Positions 36,591 through 44,915 of a stretch of 64,000 bases of DNA are shown piece by piece. Position 1 is the stretch's first letter, and each line of letters starts with the position of its first letter. Position numbers and translations under genes: made by a program. Origin of the DNA: CAJBVG01 sp943372995. GTDB lineage: Bacteria; Bacteroidota; Bacteroidia; Sphingobacteriales; Sphingobacteriaceae. The notes under the pieces are model-generated. The model worked only from the letters and a program-made list of their open reading frames with translations, had not been told where the DNA came from and did no database searches. Location: positions 372,001 through 436,000 of the forward strand of contig CALSAQ010000001.1 in assembly GCA_943372995.1 (NCBI GenBank), in the 5' to 3' direction.

Positions 36591-37278
36591 TCTTTACCGT
36601 TCTTTGCTCTATTCTTTTCTCGTAATTTTTTCCTTCAAATATTCTATGTACGTAAATACCTGGTGTATGAATATGATCTGGATCCAATTCTCCTGCCGGC
36701 ACTAAATGTTCTACTTCTGCAATGGTAATCTTACCTGCCATTGCCATTATAGGGTTGAAATTTCTTGCTGTTGACCTAAAAACTAGGTTTCCCATAGTAT
36801 CGCCTTTCCATGCTTTTACTATAGCAAAGTCTGCATCAAAAGCATATTCCATCAAATAATCTTTCCCTTTAAAATTTCTCACTTCTTTACCAATGGCAAC
36901 TTCCGTACCCACTCCTGCTGGTGTGTAAATTACTGGCATTCCATATCCCGCTGCCATACAACGTGTAGCTAATGTGCCTTGTGGGATCAATTCTACTTCC
37001 AATTCTCCACTCAATAATTGTCGCTCAAACTCCGCATTCTCCCCAACATAAGAGGAAATCATTTTCTTTACCTGACGTTGCTTCAACATTAATCCAATTC
37101 CAAAATCATCCACTCCTGCATTATTGGAAATACAGGTTAAGTTCTTCACTCCCTTTGCTACCAATGCATTAATACACTTTTCAGGAATTCCACATAATCC
37201 AAACCCTCCTAACATCAAGGTATCCCCGTCTTTTATGTCTCGTATAGCTTCTTCTGCGCTATTCACAACTTTATTCAT
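36586..37278 (-). CDS. scoA: 3-oxoacid CoA-transferase subunit A
   Basis: 230 residues. The oxyanion motif GGFGLCGIP lies at 24-32, followed by NNAGVDDFGIGLML, the G-x-G-T-L-A-T-R equivalent QGTLATRCMAAG, and the C-terminal AEVEHLVPAGELDPDHIHTPG. All are characteristic of alpha subunits. It pairs with the subunit B product of the gene at 33276. An AlgI/AlgX-type gene pair lies between them, so the normal scoAB operon has been interrupted on the same strand. The stop lies in the right arm of an inverted repeat. Confidence 0.95.
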   Translation of the reverse strand: MNKVVNSAEEAIRDIKDGDTLMLGGFGLCGIPEKCINALVAKGVKNLTCISNNAGVDDFGIGLMLKQRQVKKMISSYVGENAEFERQLLSGELEVELIPQGTLATRCMAAGYGMPVIYTPAGVGTEVAIGKEVRNFKGKDYLMEYAFDADFAIVKAWKGDTMGNLVFRSTARNFNPIMAMAGKITIAEVEHLVPAGELDPDHIHTPGIYVHRIFEGKNYEKRIEQRTVKS

Positions 37279-37390
37279 ATTTTTAGTCTATAAGTATTGT
37301 GATATTATTTAGAAAAATATCACTACAATAATAATAATAAATGTGCAGATGCGTAAACATGTAAATTAGCAAATTTCGTATATTAGCCTA

Positions 37391-38719
37391 ATGAAAAACA
37401 TTCTTATCATTATTCTTCTCTTTATTACTAGTCATTCAATGGCTCAGGAAGGTAAAATCAGAACCTTAAAATCTAATGGAAAGCATTTTAAAGCCATAGA
37501 GTTTAATGTAAGAAAAAACACCTTTTATGCCGAAATTATTCCTCAATTCAAAGGTTCAAGTCTAACTATTGAAGTGGAGAAAAGTCAGGATTTACAAGGC
37601 TCCTATATTTTATTAGGTGGTACAGAAAAATTTATCATCAGCAAAGATGCCGAGCAAAGTGAGACCATACAACAAATTGCTGAACGTTCAGAAAATCAAT
37701 CTTCTGGCTTATATATGTCTAAAGAACCTTTCGATTTTTTTAGCTTTTATAGTGGGAATCTCGAAGGTAAAATCCGTGTGAACATTTTATATGCTGCTCC
37801 TTTAAAAAACACCTATTTAAAGGATAAAAAAAAAAGTCCCGTCGACTGTAACATCCAACCGGAAAGCATCGATCAAAGCATTTGGAGAGTCGGTCTACCA
37901 GATCCTCAGCCAAATCCTTCGTACTCTGCTGTAAAACACATCATTCTCCATCACGCAGCGGGATCTAATACAGATACTCAATACACAAATACAGTAAGAA
38001 ATTATTATCTATTACATACTCAAACTAATGGTTGGGACGATATTGGATATAATTTCCTGGTAGCTCCCAATGGTGATATCTATGATGGCCGCCAAGGCGA
38101 CTCTCTTGGCGACGATAATGTAATTGGTGCACATATGTGTGCTAGAAATACCAACACCATGGGTATTTGCCTTCTTGGTAATTACAACGTTCCAAATGCT
38201 GTTCCAAGTGATACTGCTCTGGGTTCTATCAATGCTTTAGTGACTTGGAAATTATGGAAAGAACAATTGCTTAATCCTTATGATAGCTCGCTTCACCCTG
38301 TACTTAATCCTGTAATGTATTTAGGCATTATTGCTGGTCATAGAGAAGGTTGTAATCCTGGTTATACTGAATGTCCCGGACAAAATTATTTCGATATTAT
38401 TGAGCCTAAAATCAAAGCAGTTGCTGCAATACAGTTAGCTAATTGTATGCCCAATGGAATAATAACATCTAATAAACAAGAAATCCTTATCTATCCAAAC
38501 CCTTGGAATGAAGGTGTATTAACGATTGTAGCTCCTGAACCTATAGAAGAAATTAAACTACTAAACGCTCTCGGACAAGTAGTTTTGGAAAAAGAAATTG
38601 TAGATAATAATTATAGAATACAAATTACAAATGAAGGTCTTGAAAAATATAATACATTGATATTAATGGTGAAGACTGGAAAAGGAAAGTATTATTCAAA
38701 AGTAGTGACTGGTGACTAG
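37391..38719 (+). CDS. T9SS-exported N-acetylmuramoyl-L-alanine amidase (PGRP/amidase_2)
   Basis: 442 residues. A signal peptide (MKNILIIILLFITSHSMA) precedes about 130 residues of unknown beta-rich region. The amidase_2/PGRP domain spans about 155-330: zinc ligands in HIILHHAAGS, AGHREGCNPG and TECPGQNYFD, with GWDDIGYNFLVAPNGDIYDGR and NTMGICLLGNYN. The C-terminal 80 residues (ILIYPNPWNEGVLTIV) are a T9SS type A sorting domain. So a peptidoglycan-cleaving enzyme is sent outside the cell rather than kept in the periplasm, which suggests action on other bacteria. It diverges from scoA and converges with mutS2. Confidence 0.92.
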   Translation: MKNILIIILLFITSHSMAQEGKIRTLKSNGKHFKAIEFNVRKNTFYAEIIPQFKGSSLTIEVEKSQDLQGSYILLGGTEKFIISKDAEQSETIQQIAERSENQSSGLYMSKEPFDFFSFYSGNLEGKIRVNILYAAPLKNTYLKDKKKSPVDCNIQPESIDQSIWRVGLPDPQPNPSYSAVKHIILHHAAGSNTDTQYTNTVRNYYLLHTQTNGWDDIGYNFLVAPNGDIYDGRQGDSLGDDNVIGAHMCARNTNTMGICLLGNYNVPNAVPSDTALGSINALVTWKLWKEQLLNPYDSSLHPVLNPVMYLGIIAGHREGCNPGYTECPGQNYFDIIEPKIKAVAAIQLANCMPNGIITSNKQEILIYPNPWNEGVLTIVAPEPIEEIKLLNALGQVVLEKEIVDNNYRIQITNEGLEKYNTLILMVKTGKGKYYSKVVTGD

Positions 38720-38771
38720 TACAAACCATTTAGAATTTAGAATTTAAAATTTAAAATTGGGAATATAATTA
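38717..38771. repeat. Stop-phased 7-bp array between convergent genes
   Basis: Between the amidase TAG and the mutS2 stop, the plus strand reads two TAGAATT then two TAAAATT words. The same bases read TAAATTT, TAAATTC, TAAATTC on the minus strand, again stop-first. One array thus provides multi-frame stops to both genes. Confidence 0.75.
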
Positions 38772-41129
38772 TTTTAATACAACCACAGAGATTCCATCTC
38801 CGCCAAAATCTACGTGTTCATTTTCAACAGAGGCAACTTCTTTGTATTTTTTCAACGACTCTCTAATAATTTTTCGAAGTATTCCATCTCCTTTTCCATG
38901 TAGAATTCTTATTTGCTGAAAGCCCATCATCATTGCTTTGTCGAGGTATTTTTCTACTTCAATTAAAGCTTCATCGCCTCGCATTCCTCGTACATCAATT
39001 TGTGGTGAAAAATCACGAACCGCTTCGGTATATCCTCCATTAGAAGATTTTCTCTGTTCCGTTTTTCTTTCTACTATTTTTTCTAATTTATTAAAAGCAA
39101 CCACAGTTCTCAAATCGCCAATAGCAAGCTCCGCTTTGTTTTTCTGAATATTTAATACTCTACCCTCTGCATTACTCTCTATTAATCGTACCCAATCACC
39201 TATTTTAAAATCAGCATTAATTTTTATTGTTTTAGGATGATCTTCTAAAGATTTTAATAAATCAGTACTTTCTTTTTCTAGTTTCTTTCTTAGGTTTTTT
39301 GTCGCTTCTTTATCCGCCTTAACCTCTTTAATTTCAGCAATAGTATTTTCAATAAGTTTATTAGCTTGATTAATTATTCTTTTAGCCTCGTCTTTACTGT
39401 CTTTTAACAAGCGTTTTTTACTCTCTTCTAATTCTTGCCTTAATTTTTTGTTCTCATTCAACAAAGTATCTGTTGTTAACTTGTCTTCAATTAAGGTTTT
39501 ATTAAGCTCTTCAATTCTGACTTTTTCCTTTTGTAAATCAATTAATAAATCGTCGACTTTTTGCTCCGATCTTCCGACTTTTTGTTTAGCTAACTGTATG
39601 AGTTTGTTTGGCAAGCCTGTTTTCTGAGCTATTTCAAATGCATAAGAACTGCCGGGTTGACCTATCTCTAATTGATATAGAGCTTTTAATTCAACTGTAT
39701 CAAATAACATGGATGCATTTACTAAACCTTCGGTATTCCCTGCAAATATTTTCAAATTAGAGTAATGTGTAGTAATTACACCTCTCACATTTTTTTGATT
39801 TAGAAGCTCTAAAACTGCTTCTGCCATTGGACCTCCAAACTTAGGGTCGGTTCCTGTACCAAATTCGTCAATTAAAATTAACGTATGTTGTGTTGCTTGT
39901 TGAAGAAATACATTCATGTTCGATAAATGAGCACTATATGTACTCAAATCACTTTCTATCGATTGGTCGTCGCCAATATCCACAAGTATTTTTTTAACTA
40001 CACCCAGGCTCGAATCTGGAGATAATGGAACTAATAAACCATGCTGAAACATCAATTGAATTAAGCCAATGGTTTTTAGTGCGACCGATTTTCCTCCTGC
40101 GTTTGGTCCTGATATTAATATAATACGTTGCTTGTCGTTAATTTTTGCATGTAAAGGAACTACCTTCTTTTTTAAAGGTAAGAAGGTAAGAATTAATAAA
40201 GGATGACGAGCATTAATCCAATTGAAATTTGCTTCTTTTTGCATTAAAGGTAAATGAGCATCAATACGAAGGGCAAATAATGCTTTAGACCTAATGAAAT
40301 CAATTATACTTATGTAATTATGATATTGTAATAATGCAGGTAAGTTCGGGCGAATTTGATCTGTTAATTGAGTAAGTATTCTTATTATCTCTCTTTTTCT
40401 TTGATATTCTAAATCTCTTATTCTATTATTTAATTCGAAAACTTCAGTGGGCTCCATGTATACCGTCTGACCTGTAGACGATTCGTCGATAATGAGTCCT
40501 TTAGCTTTACGTTTGTATTCTGCCGAAACAGGAATAACCATTCTACCTTCTCGTACAGTTAATTGTCCATCAGTAGTATATCCTTCTTTTTGCCATTCTT
40601 TAAAAATCTGTGTCACTCGCTTTCTAACATCAGATTCTGCAGACTGTATTGCTTGATTAATCTCTTTTAGTTCTGGAGAAGCATTAGGCTTCATGTGACC
40701 TTTATTATCAATCACCAATTCGATTGACTTAATAAGTTGTGCGTCGAAAACAATGTCTTTACTTAGTAATTCAATGTTTGGATAAGCCGACTCAGAGTCT
40801 TGGATAAATTGTAAACAAGCTTTTACGGTATATAATGCTTGATTAAGTTTTAAGAATTCTTCTTCAAGTAAATATGTGCCTTCTACTCTAATTCTTTCTG
40901 CATAAGAACGTATATCGAAAAAATTTTCGGCAGGGAAATTTCTACCAGATACTAATATCTGCTTGAATTCATGAGTTTGATTCAATAATTTTTGAAGCAA
41001 ATCATAATTAGTAATGAATTGCATTTTATCAACCATGGTTCTACCCATGACGCTAATGCATTCTCTTTTGATTTCTTCTTTTATTTCGTTAAAACCAAGC
41101 TTTTGATATAATTGATCGGGAAATAGCAT
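38769..41129 (-). CDS. mutS2: MutS2 ATPase / endonuclease with Smr domain
   Basis: 786 residues, normal length. The N-terminal core is followed by the MutS ATPase: Walker A ISGPNAGGKSVALKTIG (near 338), Walker B LILIDEFGTGTDPKFGG (near 417) and THYSNLKIFA. A coiled-coil clamp region spans 515-625. A KOW-like segment (FKIGDWVRLIESNAEGRV) and a C-terminal Smr domain (705-786: DVRGMRGDEALIEVE, RILHGKGDGILR) complete the protein. MutS2 is now known both to suppress recombination and to rescue collided ribosomes; which applies here is unknown. Directly follows the DUF4296 lipoprotein gene with a 1-bp gap. Confidence 0.96.
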   Translation of the reverse strand: MLFPDQLYQKLGFNEIKEEIKRECISVMGRTMVDKMQFITNYDLLQKLLNQTHEFKQILVSGRNFPAENFFDIRSYAERIRVEGTYLLEEEFLKLNQALYTVKACLQFIQDSESAYPNIELLSKDIVFDAQLIKSIELVIDNKGHMKPNASPELKEINQAIQSAESDVRKRVTQIFKEWQKEGYTTDGQLTVREGRMVIPVSAEYKRKAKGLIIDESSTGQTVYMEPTEVFELNNRIRDLEYQRKREIIRILTQLTDQIRPNLPALLQYHNYISIIDFIRSKALFALRIDAHLPLMQKEANFNWINARHPLLILTFLPLKKKVVPLHAKINDKQRIILISGPNAGGKSVALKTIGLIQLMFQHGLLVPLSPDSSLGVVKKILVDIGDDQSIESDLSTYSAHLSNMNVFLQQATQHTLILIDEFGTGTDPKFGGPMAEAVLELLNQKNVRGVITTHYSNLKIFAGNTEGLVNASMLFDTVELKALYQLEIGQPGSSYAFEIAQKTGLPNKLIQLAKQKVGRSEQKVDDLLIDLQKEKVRIEELNKTLIEDKLTTDTLLNENKKLRQELEESKKRLLKDSKDEAKRIINQANKLIENTIAEIKEVKADKEATKNLRKKLEKESTDLLKSLEDHPKTIKINADFKIGDWVRLIESNAEGRVLNIQKNKAELAIGDLRTVVAFNKLEKIVERKTEQRKSSNGGYTEAVRDFSPQIDVRGMRGDEALIEVEKYLDKAMMMGFQQIRILHGKGDGILRKIIRESLKKYKEVASVENEHVDFGGDGISVVVLK

Positions 41130-41130
41130 T

Positions 41131-41484
41131 TTATTTAAACTTATACACTTCTGTTTCTTTTTTACTCATCTCTTCAGTCATTTTGGTATAAATCTCTTGT
41201 AAGAGTATAGGATTATCGGTATAAAAGGCTAAACTTTTTTTATATTGTTCTTCTGAAATATGGTGTTTTTTAAATATAAAATCGTAATAGCTGTTCGTAT
41301 TAATTAATACAGAATCAGCACTTAAAGTCTTCACTCCTGCCTCAGCAATATGTATATCCATCAAAATAAACACCATACTATCTTTTGGGACAATATCCGA
41401 AGGAATTTTAATCGCTGATTTAGAGCATGATAATGTAAAAATTATCAGCAATACCAAAAAGCTAAAGCTCTTCATATTTTTCAT
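41131..41484 (-). CDS. DUF4296 lipoprotein
   Basis: 117 residues from ATG 41482-41484; a longer frame from TTG at 41532 would run into the promoter region of the divergent gene. The lipobox FTLSC gives a lipidated Cys. The rest (LMDIHIAEAG, FIFKKHHISEEQYKKSLAFY) is the DUF4296 pattern, a small Bacteroidota-specific lipoprotein family of unknown function. It is coupled to mutS2. The next ATG at 41473-41475 would also leave a workable signal peptide. Confidence 0.82.
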   Translation of the reverse strand: MKNMKSFSFLVLLIIFTLSCSKSAIKIPSDIVPKDSMVFILMDIHIAEAGVKTLSADSVLINTNSYYDFIFKKHHISEEQYKKSLAFYTDNPILLQEIYTKMTEEMSKKETEVYKFK

Positions 41485-41543
41485 ACACAATTCAAAGCTA
41501 TTCAACATCAATTTTCTTAAATTTGCTAACAAATGTAAAGATA

Positions 41544-42245
41544 ATGAGCATTAGAGAGAATATTACTAAAATAAAAAAAGATTTAGCTGTATTAGGTGTT
41601 AAGCTGGTTGCCGTTTCAAAAACAAAGAGCAATGAAGAAATTATGGAGGCTTATGATGCTGGTCAGCGTGTATTTGGAGAGAATCATGTACAAGAATTAG
41701 TTGAAAAATATGAGGCACTACCCAAAGACATACAATGGCACTTAATTGGTCATTTACAAACCAACAAAGTAAAATATATTGCTCCTTTTATACATTTAAT
41801 TGAATCTGTAGATAGTCTTAAGCTATTACAAGAAATCAACAAACAAGCTCAAAAAAACAATAGAGTAATCGATTGTTTGTTACAAGTATATATTGCCGAC
41901 GAAGAAACTAAATTTGGTTTGGCATACGATGAACTTATTGAAATATTACGTTCAGAAGAGTACAACGAGCTTAAAAATGTTAGAATAATTGGTCTAATGG
42001 GGATAGCAACTAATACTGAAATAGAACGACAAATAAACGAGGAGTTTAAAGAATTGGCTGTTTTATTTACAGGTATAAAACAATCATTCTTCAGGAAAGA
42101 TGAGTATTTTAAAGAGATATCAATGGGAATGTCGTCCGACTATAAATTAGCTGTTGAAAACGGTAGCACTATGGTTCGACTAGGAAGTACGATATTCGGA
42201 AAACGTATAATTAAACACTATAAAAATAAAGAGGATGAAAATTAG
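41544..42245 (+). CDS. PLP-binding protein, YggS/PLPBP family
   Basis: 233 residues from ATG 41544; a TTG-initiated reading from 41523 is less likely. The PLP-binding lysine is Lys26 in VAVSKTKS. FGENHVQELVEKYE, WHLIGHLQTNKVKYI, MGIATNTE and SMGMSSDYKLAVENG are classic. The protein has no known enzyme activity and buffers pyridoxal phosphate and amino-acid pools. A TAAATTTG box at 41518-41525 would start the RNA about 13 bases before the ATG. It overlaps the GNAT gene by 11 bp. Confidence 0.95.
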   Translation: MSIRENITKIKKDLAVLGVKLVAVSKTKSNEEIMEAYDAGQRVFGENHVQELVEKYEALPKDIQWHLIGHLQTNKVKYIAPFIHLIESVDSLKLLQEINKQAQKNNRVIDCLLQVYIADEETKFGLAYDELIEILRSEEYNELKNVRIIGLMGIATNTEIERQINEEFKELAVLFTGIKQSFFRKDEYFKEISMGMSSDYKLAVENGSTMVRLGSTIFGKRIIKHYKNKEDEN

Positions 42246-42678
42246 AAGAGCAGTTAAAGCTGATTGTCCTCAATTATTAGAATTGGTATACGAACTTGCA
42301 GTGTATGAAAAAGCACCAGAACAAGTTACTGTAACACTAGAAGAGTTCGAACGTACAGGCTTCTCCTCATCGCCAATATGGTGGGCATTTGTAGCAGAAG
42401 ATAACGATAGAATAGTAGGGTTTGCTTTATATTATATCAGGTATTCTACATGGAAAGGATGTAGAATGTATTTGGAAGATATACTAGTTACTGAAGAGTA
42501 TCGCGGAAAAGGTATTGGCAAGTTGTTATTCGACCAATTGATTGTTGAAGCTAAAGAGAAAAAATTTAGTGGTATTACCTGGCAAGTATTAGAATGGAAC
42601 GAGCCTGCAATTAATTTTTATAAGAAATACAATGCCAATTTTGATCCCGAATGGCATAATGGTTCTATTGAGTTGTGA
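42235..42678 (+). CDS. GNAT N-acetyltransferase, diamine-acetyltransferase-like
   Basis: 147 residues. The acetyl-CoA loop is VTEEYRGKGIGKLLFDQL (about 84-101), followed by WQVLEWNEPAINFYKKYNA and a C-terminal EWHNGSIEL. The arrangement resembles spermidine/spermine acetyltransferases (SSAT-like), for which polyamines or other small amines are substrates; the actual substrate is unknown. The start lies inside the PLPBP gene (11-bp overlap). The stop codon TGA is itself the first unit of a stop-phased array. Confidence 0.88.
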   Translation: MKIRRAVKADCPQLLELVYELAVYEKAPEQVTVTLEEFERTGFSSSPIWWAFVAEDNDRIVGFALYYIRYSTWKGCRMYLEDILVTEEYRGKGIGKLLFDQLIVEAKEKKFSGITWQVLEWNEPAINFYKKYNANFDPEWHNGSIEL

Positions 42679-42713
42679 GTTGTGAATTGTAAATTGTAAA
42701 TTTTAAATTGTTA
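42676..42713 (+). repeat. Stop-phased 7-bp array, GNAT gene to DUF3298 gene
   Basis: Beginning exactly at the GNAT TGA: TGAGTTG, TGAATTG, then TAAATTG, TAAATTT, TAAATTG and TTA before the ATG at 42714. Five consecutive 7-bp words start with a stop triplet; the array fills the entire intergene. Confidence 0.85.
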
Positions 42714-43511
42714 ATGAAAAAAATAAGTTTACTTATATTGTCAATGATTAGCCTAGTTATGGGGCTTAGTTCTTGTGGAACTAAGAGTGGTTCTTTTATA
42801 TCTAATACAGACACTTTGGTTTATGAGCAAAAATCTGTAGTGGTTGTATCTGCATTAGACTCTGCAAGAGTACAAGACGACAGAAGTTTTGCAAGAATAC
42901 AATTCCCTTACTTTGTTGATGAAGACGAAAGCATGGGCTTAAATACCTTCATATTACAACAATTAACTAAAGATTCTAGATACAACTCATTTGAAGAAGT
43001 TTGTAAAGGGTTTATTAGTGAATACGATTCATCAATAACCGAAGATCATACACAAACATGGGAAAAAGATGTTTACATTAAAGTATTAATGCAACACTAC
43101 CCAATAGTAGCATTAAGTGTATATTCCTACGAATACACAGGTGGTGCACATGGCAACTATGGAACAACCTTTTTAAATTACAATTGTAAAACACAATCGC
43201 GAATAGAATTAAAAAATCTATTTAATAACGATGAACTCTTGGAGTTAACTAAAATTGCTGAACAAATTTTTCGTAAACAAGAAGGACTAGGTAAAAACGA
43301 CGATTACAGTAATTACTTTTTTGATAATGGACAATTTACTCTTCCTGGAAATTTCTGTATAAAAAAAGATGGATTATTGTTTCAATATGGTATCTATGAA
43401 ATTAAACCTTATGTAGCAGGAACAACAGACCTTTTTGTACCTTATGAAACAATTAAGCAATTAATTAAAAAAGATAATTTATTAATGTACGTATTAGGTA
43501 CAGCAGTATGA
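42714..43511 (+). CDS. DUF4163/DUF3298 lipoprotein (RsiV/PdaC C-terminal-like)
   Basis: 265 residues starting at ATG 42714; a TTG at 42708 lies in the repeat array. The lipobox GLSSCG marks a lipoprotein. The middle (KVLMQHYPIVALSVYSYEYTGGAHGNYGTTF) and the C-terminal domain (FCIKKDGLLFQYGIYEIKPYVAG) match the tandem DUF4163/DUF3298 fold of RsiV and peptidoglycan-binding proteins. Function in Bacteroidota is unknown; lysozyme or glycan sensing is a possibility from RsiV. The stop overlaps the aspartate-kinase start as ATGA. Confidence 0.87.
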   Translation: MKKISLLILSMISLVMGLSSCGTKSGSFISNTDTLVYEQKSVVVVSALDSARVQDDRSFARIQFPYFVDEDESMGLNTFILQQLTKDSRYNSFEEVCKGFISEYDSSITEDHTQTWEKDVYIKVLMQHYPIVALSVYSYEYTGGAHGNYGTTFLNYNCKTQSRIELKNLFNNDELLELTKIAEQIFRKQEGLGKNDDYSNYFFDNGQFTLPGNFCIKKDGLLFQYGIYEIKPYVAGTTDLFVPYETIKQLIKKDNLLMYVLGTAV

Positions 43512-44764
43512 AAATATTCAAATTCGGTGGGGCTTCTGTAAAAGATGCGGCTGCAGTAAAAAATGTAGCAGAAATACTTAAAAACTATCAAAATCAGGAA
43601 GTATTAGTGGTGATTTCGGCTATGGCTAAAAATACTAATGCTCTTGAGGAGGTATGGAAATCGTATATCAATAGAAAACCAGACTTGTCGGAAAAGATAC
43701 AACATGTAGTAGATTTTCACTCCAATATGGTTGTCGATTTATTCGGAAATGATAACCATACCATAACCGATGAAATCAACAATATATTTGTTGAACTGGA
43801 TTGGATTATTGAAGAAGAACCTGCTGATGAAAAGAATTACCTATACGATCAAATTGTTTCCCTTGGAGAAATGCTCTCTACTAAAATAGTAGAGGCATAC
43901 TTAAAATCTATAGGATTGCCAAGCGTATGGTTAGATGCAAGGGCATACATAAAAACAGATAATCATTACAGAGAAGGTAAAGTAAATTGGGAAAAAACAA
44001 AAGAAGCTATCTTATCTGATATCCCTTTATACCTAAAGAAGAAAATAGTAATAACTCAAGGTTTTATTGGCTGTACCTCGGAAAATTTCACCACAACATT
44101 AGGTAGAGAGGGCTCCGACTATTCATCGGCAATATTTGCACATTGTTTAGATGCCGAAAGTGTAACTATATGGAAAGATGTACCTGGGGTTTTAACTGCA
44201 GATCCTAAGCTTTTCCCAAATGCCATTAAGTTAGACGATATTCCTTACGCTGAGGCCATAGAAATGACTTATTATGGAGCTAGTGTTATTCATCCAAAAA
44301 CCATAAAACCCTTACAGAATAAGAAAATACCTTTATATGTAAAGGCATTCTCTGCACCAAACGAAGAAGGTACTTGTGTTGGAAAAAAAGATAGTGTTGT
44401 ATTTGATACACCTATCATTATTGTTAAAAATAATCAAAAGCTGCTAAGCATTTCTACTCTAGATTTTTCTTTTATAGCTGAAGAAAACCTCAGTGAAATC
44501 ATAGGATTAATTGGTAAACATTCCGTTAAGATTAATACCATGCAAAATTCAGCAATGACATTTTCTTGTTGTGTTGATAATGATGATCAGATAGAAGAAT
44601 TAATAAAAGAAATCTCTACAAAATATAAAGTTTATTACAACTTTCCAGTTGAGCTCATTACTATAAGACATTACAATGAAGCCGTAATTAATCAATTATT
44701 AAAAGGCAAGGAATTGTTATTAGAACAAAGGAGCAGAAGTACTGTACAATTGGTATTAAGATAA
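43508..44764 (+). CDS. lysC: Aspartate kinase (monofunctional)
   Basis: 418 residues. KFGGASVKDA (3-12), SLGEMLSTKIVEAYL, TTLGREGSDYSSAIFAHCL and VWKDVPGVLTADPKLFP type motifs define the kinase domain. ACT regulatory region follows (SISTLDFSFIAEENLSEI, VKINTMQNSAMTFSCCVD). Phosphorylates aspartate for lysine, threonine, methionine and diaminopimelate synthesis. No homoserine dehydrogenase fusion. Translationally coupled to the DUF3298 gene; followed by an intrinsic terminator. Confidence 0.94.
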   Translation: MKIFKFGGASVKDAAAVKNVAEILKNYQNQEVLVVISAMAKNTNALEEVWKSYINRKPDLSEKIQHVVDFHSNMVVDLFGNDNHTITDEINNIFVELDWIIEEEPADEKNYLYDQIVSLGEMLSTKIVEAYLKSIGLPSVWLDARAYIKTDNHYREGKVNWEKTKEAILSDIPLYLKKKIVITQGFIGCTSENFTTTLGREGSDYSSAIFAHCLDAESVTIWKDVPGVLTADPKLFPNAIKLDDIPYAEAIEMTYYGASVIHPKTIKPLQNKKIPLYVKAFSAPNEEGTCVGKKDSVVFDTPIIIVKNNQKLLSISTLDFSFIAEENLSEIIGLIGKHSVKINTMQNSAMTFSCCVDNDDQIEELIKEISTKYKVYYNFPVELITIRHYNEAVINQLLKGKELLLEQRSRSTVQLVLR

Positions 44765-44769
44765 ATGAA

Positions 44770-44802
44770 AAAAGGAAATACTTGTCGAAGGTATTTCCTT
44801 TT
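44770..44802 (+). terminator. Rho-independent terminator after aspartate kinase
   Basis: AAAAGGAAATAC (44770-44781) pairs with GTATTTCCTTTT (44791-44802), 9-base loop. The A/T ends make it usable for both directions. The rest of the spacer up to 44915 shows nothing recognisable. Confidence 0.85.
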
Positions 44803-44915
44803 ATAAAACTGAATTGTTCACCTAATGAATTCAGATAAAAAAATTGTTCAATGTGAAAATATAAAATTCTTCAGAGAACTCCTAATATCTTTTCAACTAT
44901 TTGACAAACAAATGA

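Noticed and set aside
41485..41543. Overlapping TTG starts for the DUF4296 and PLPBP genes
   Set aside because: Both extensions lie in a divergent promoter region, and ATG starts at 41484 and 41544 fit the lipobox and the family start.
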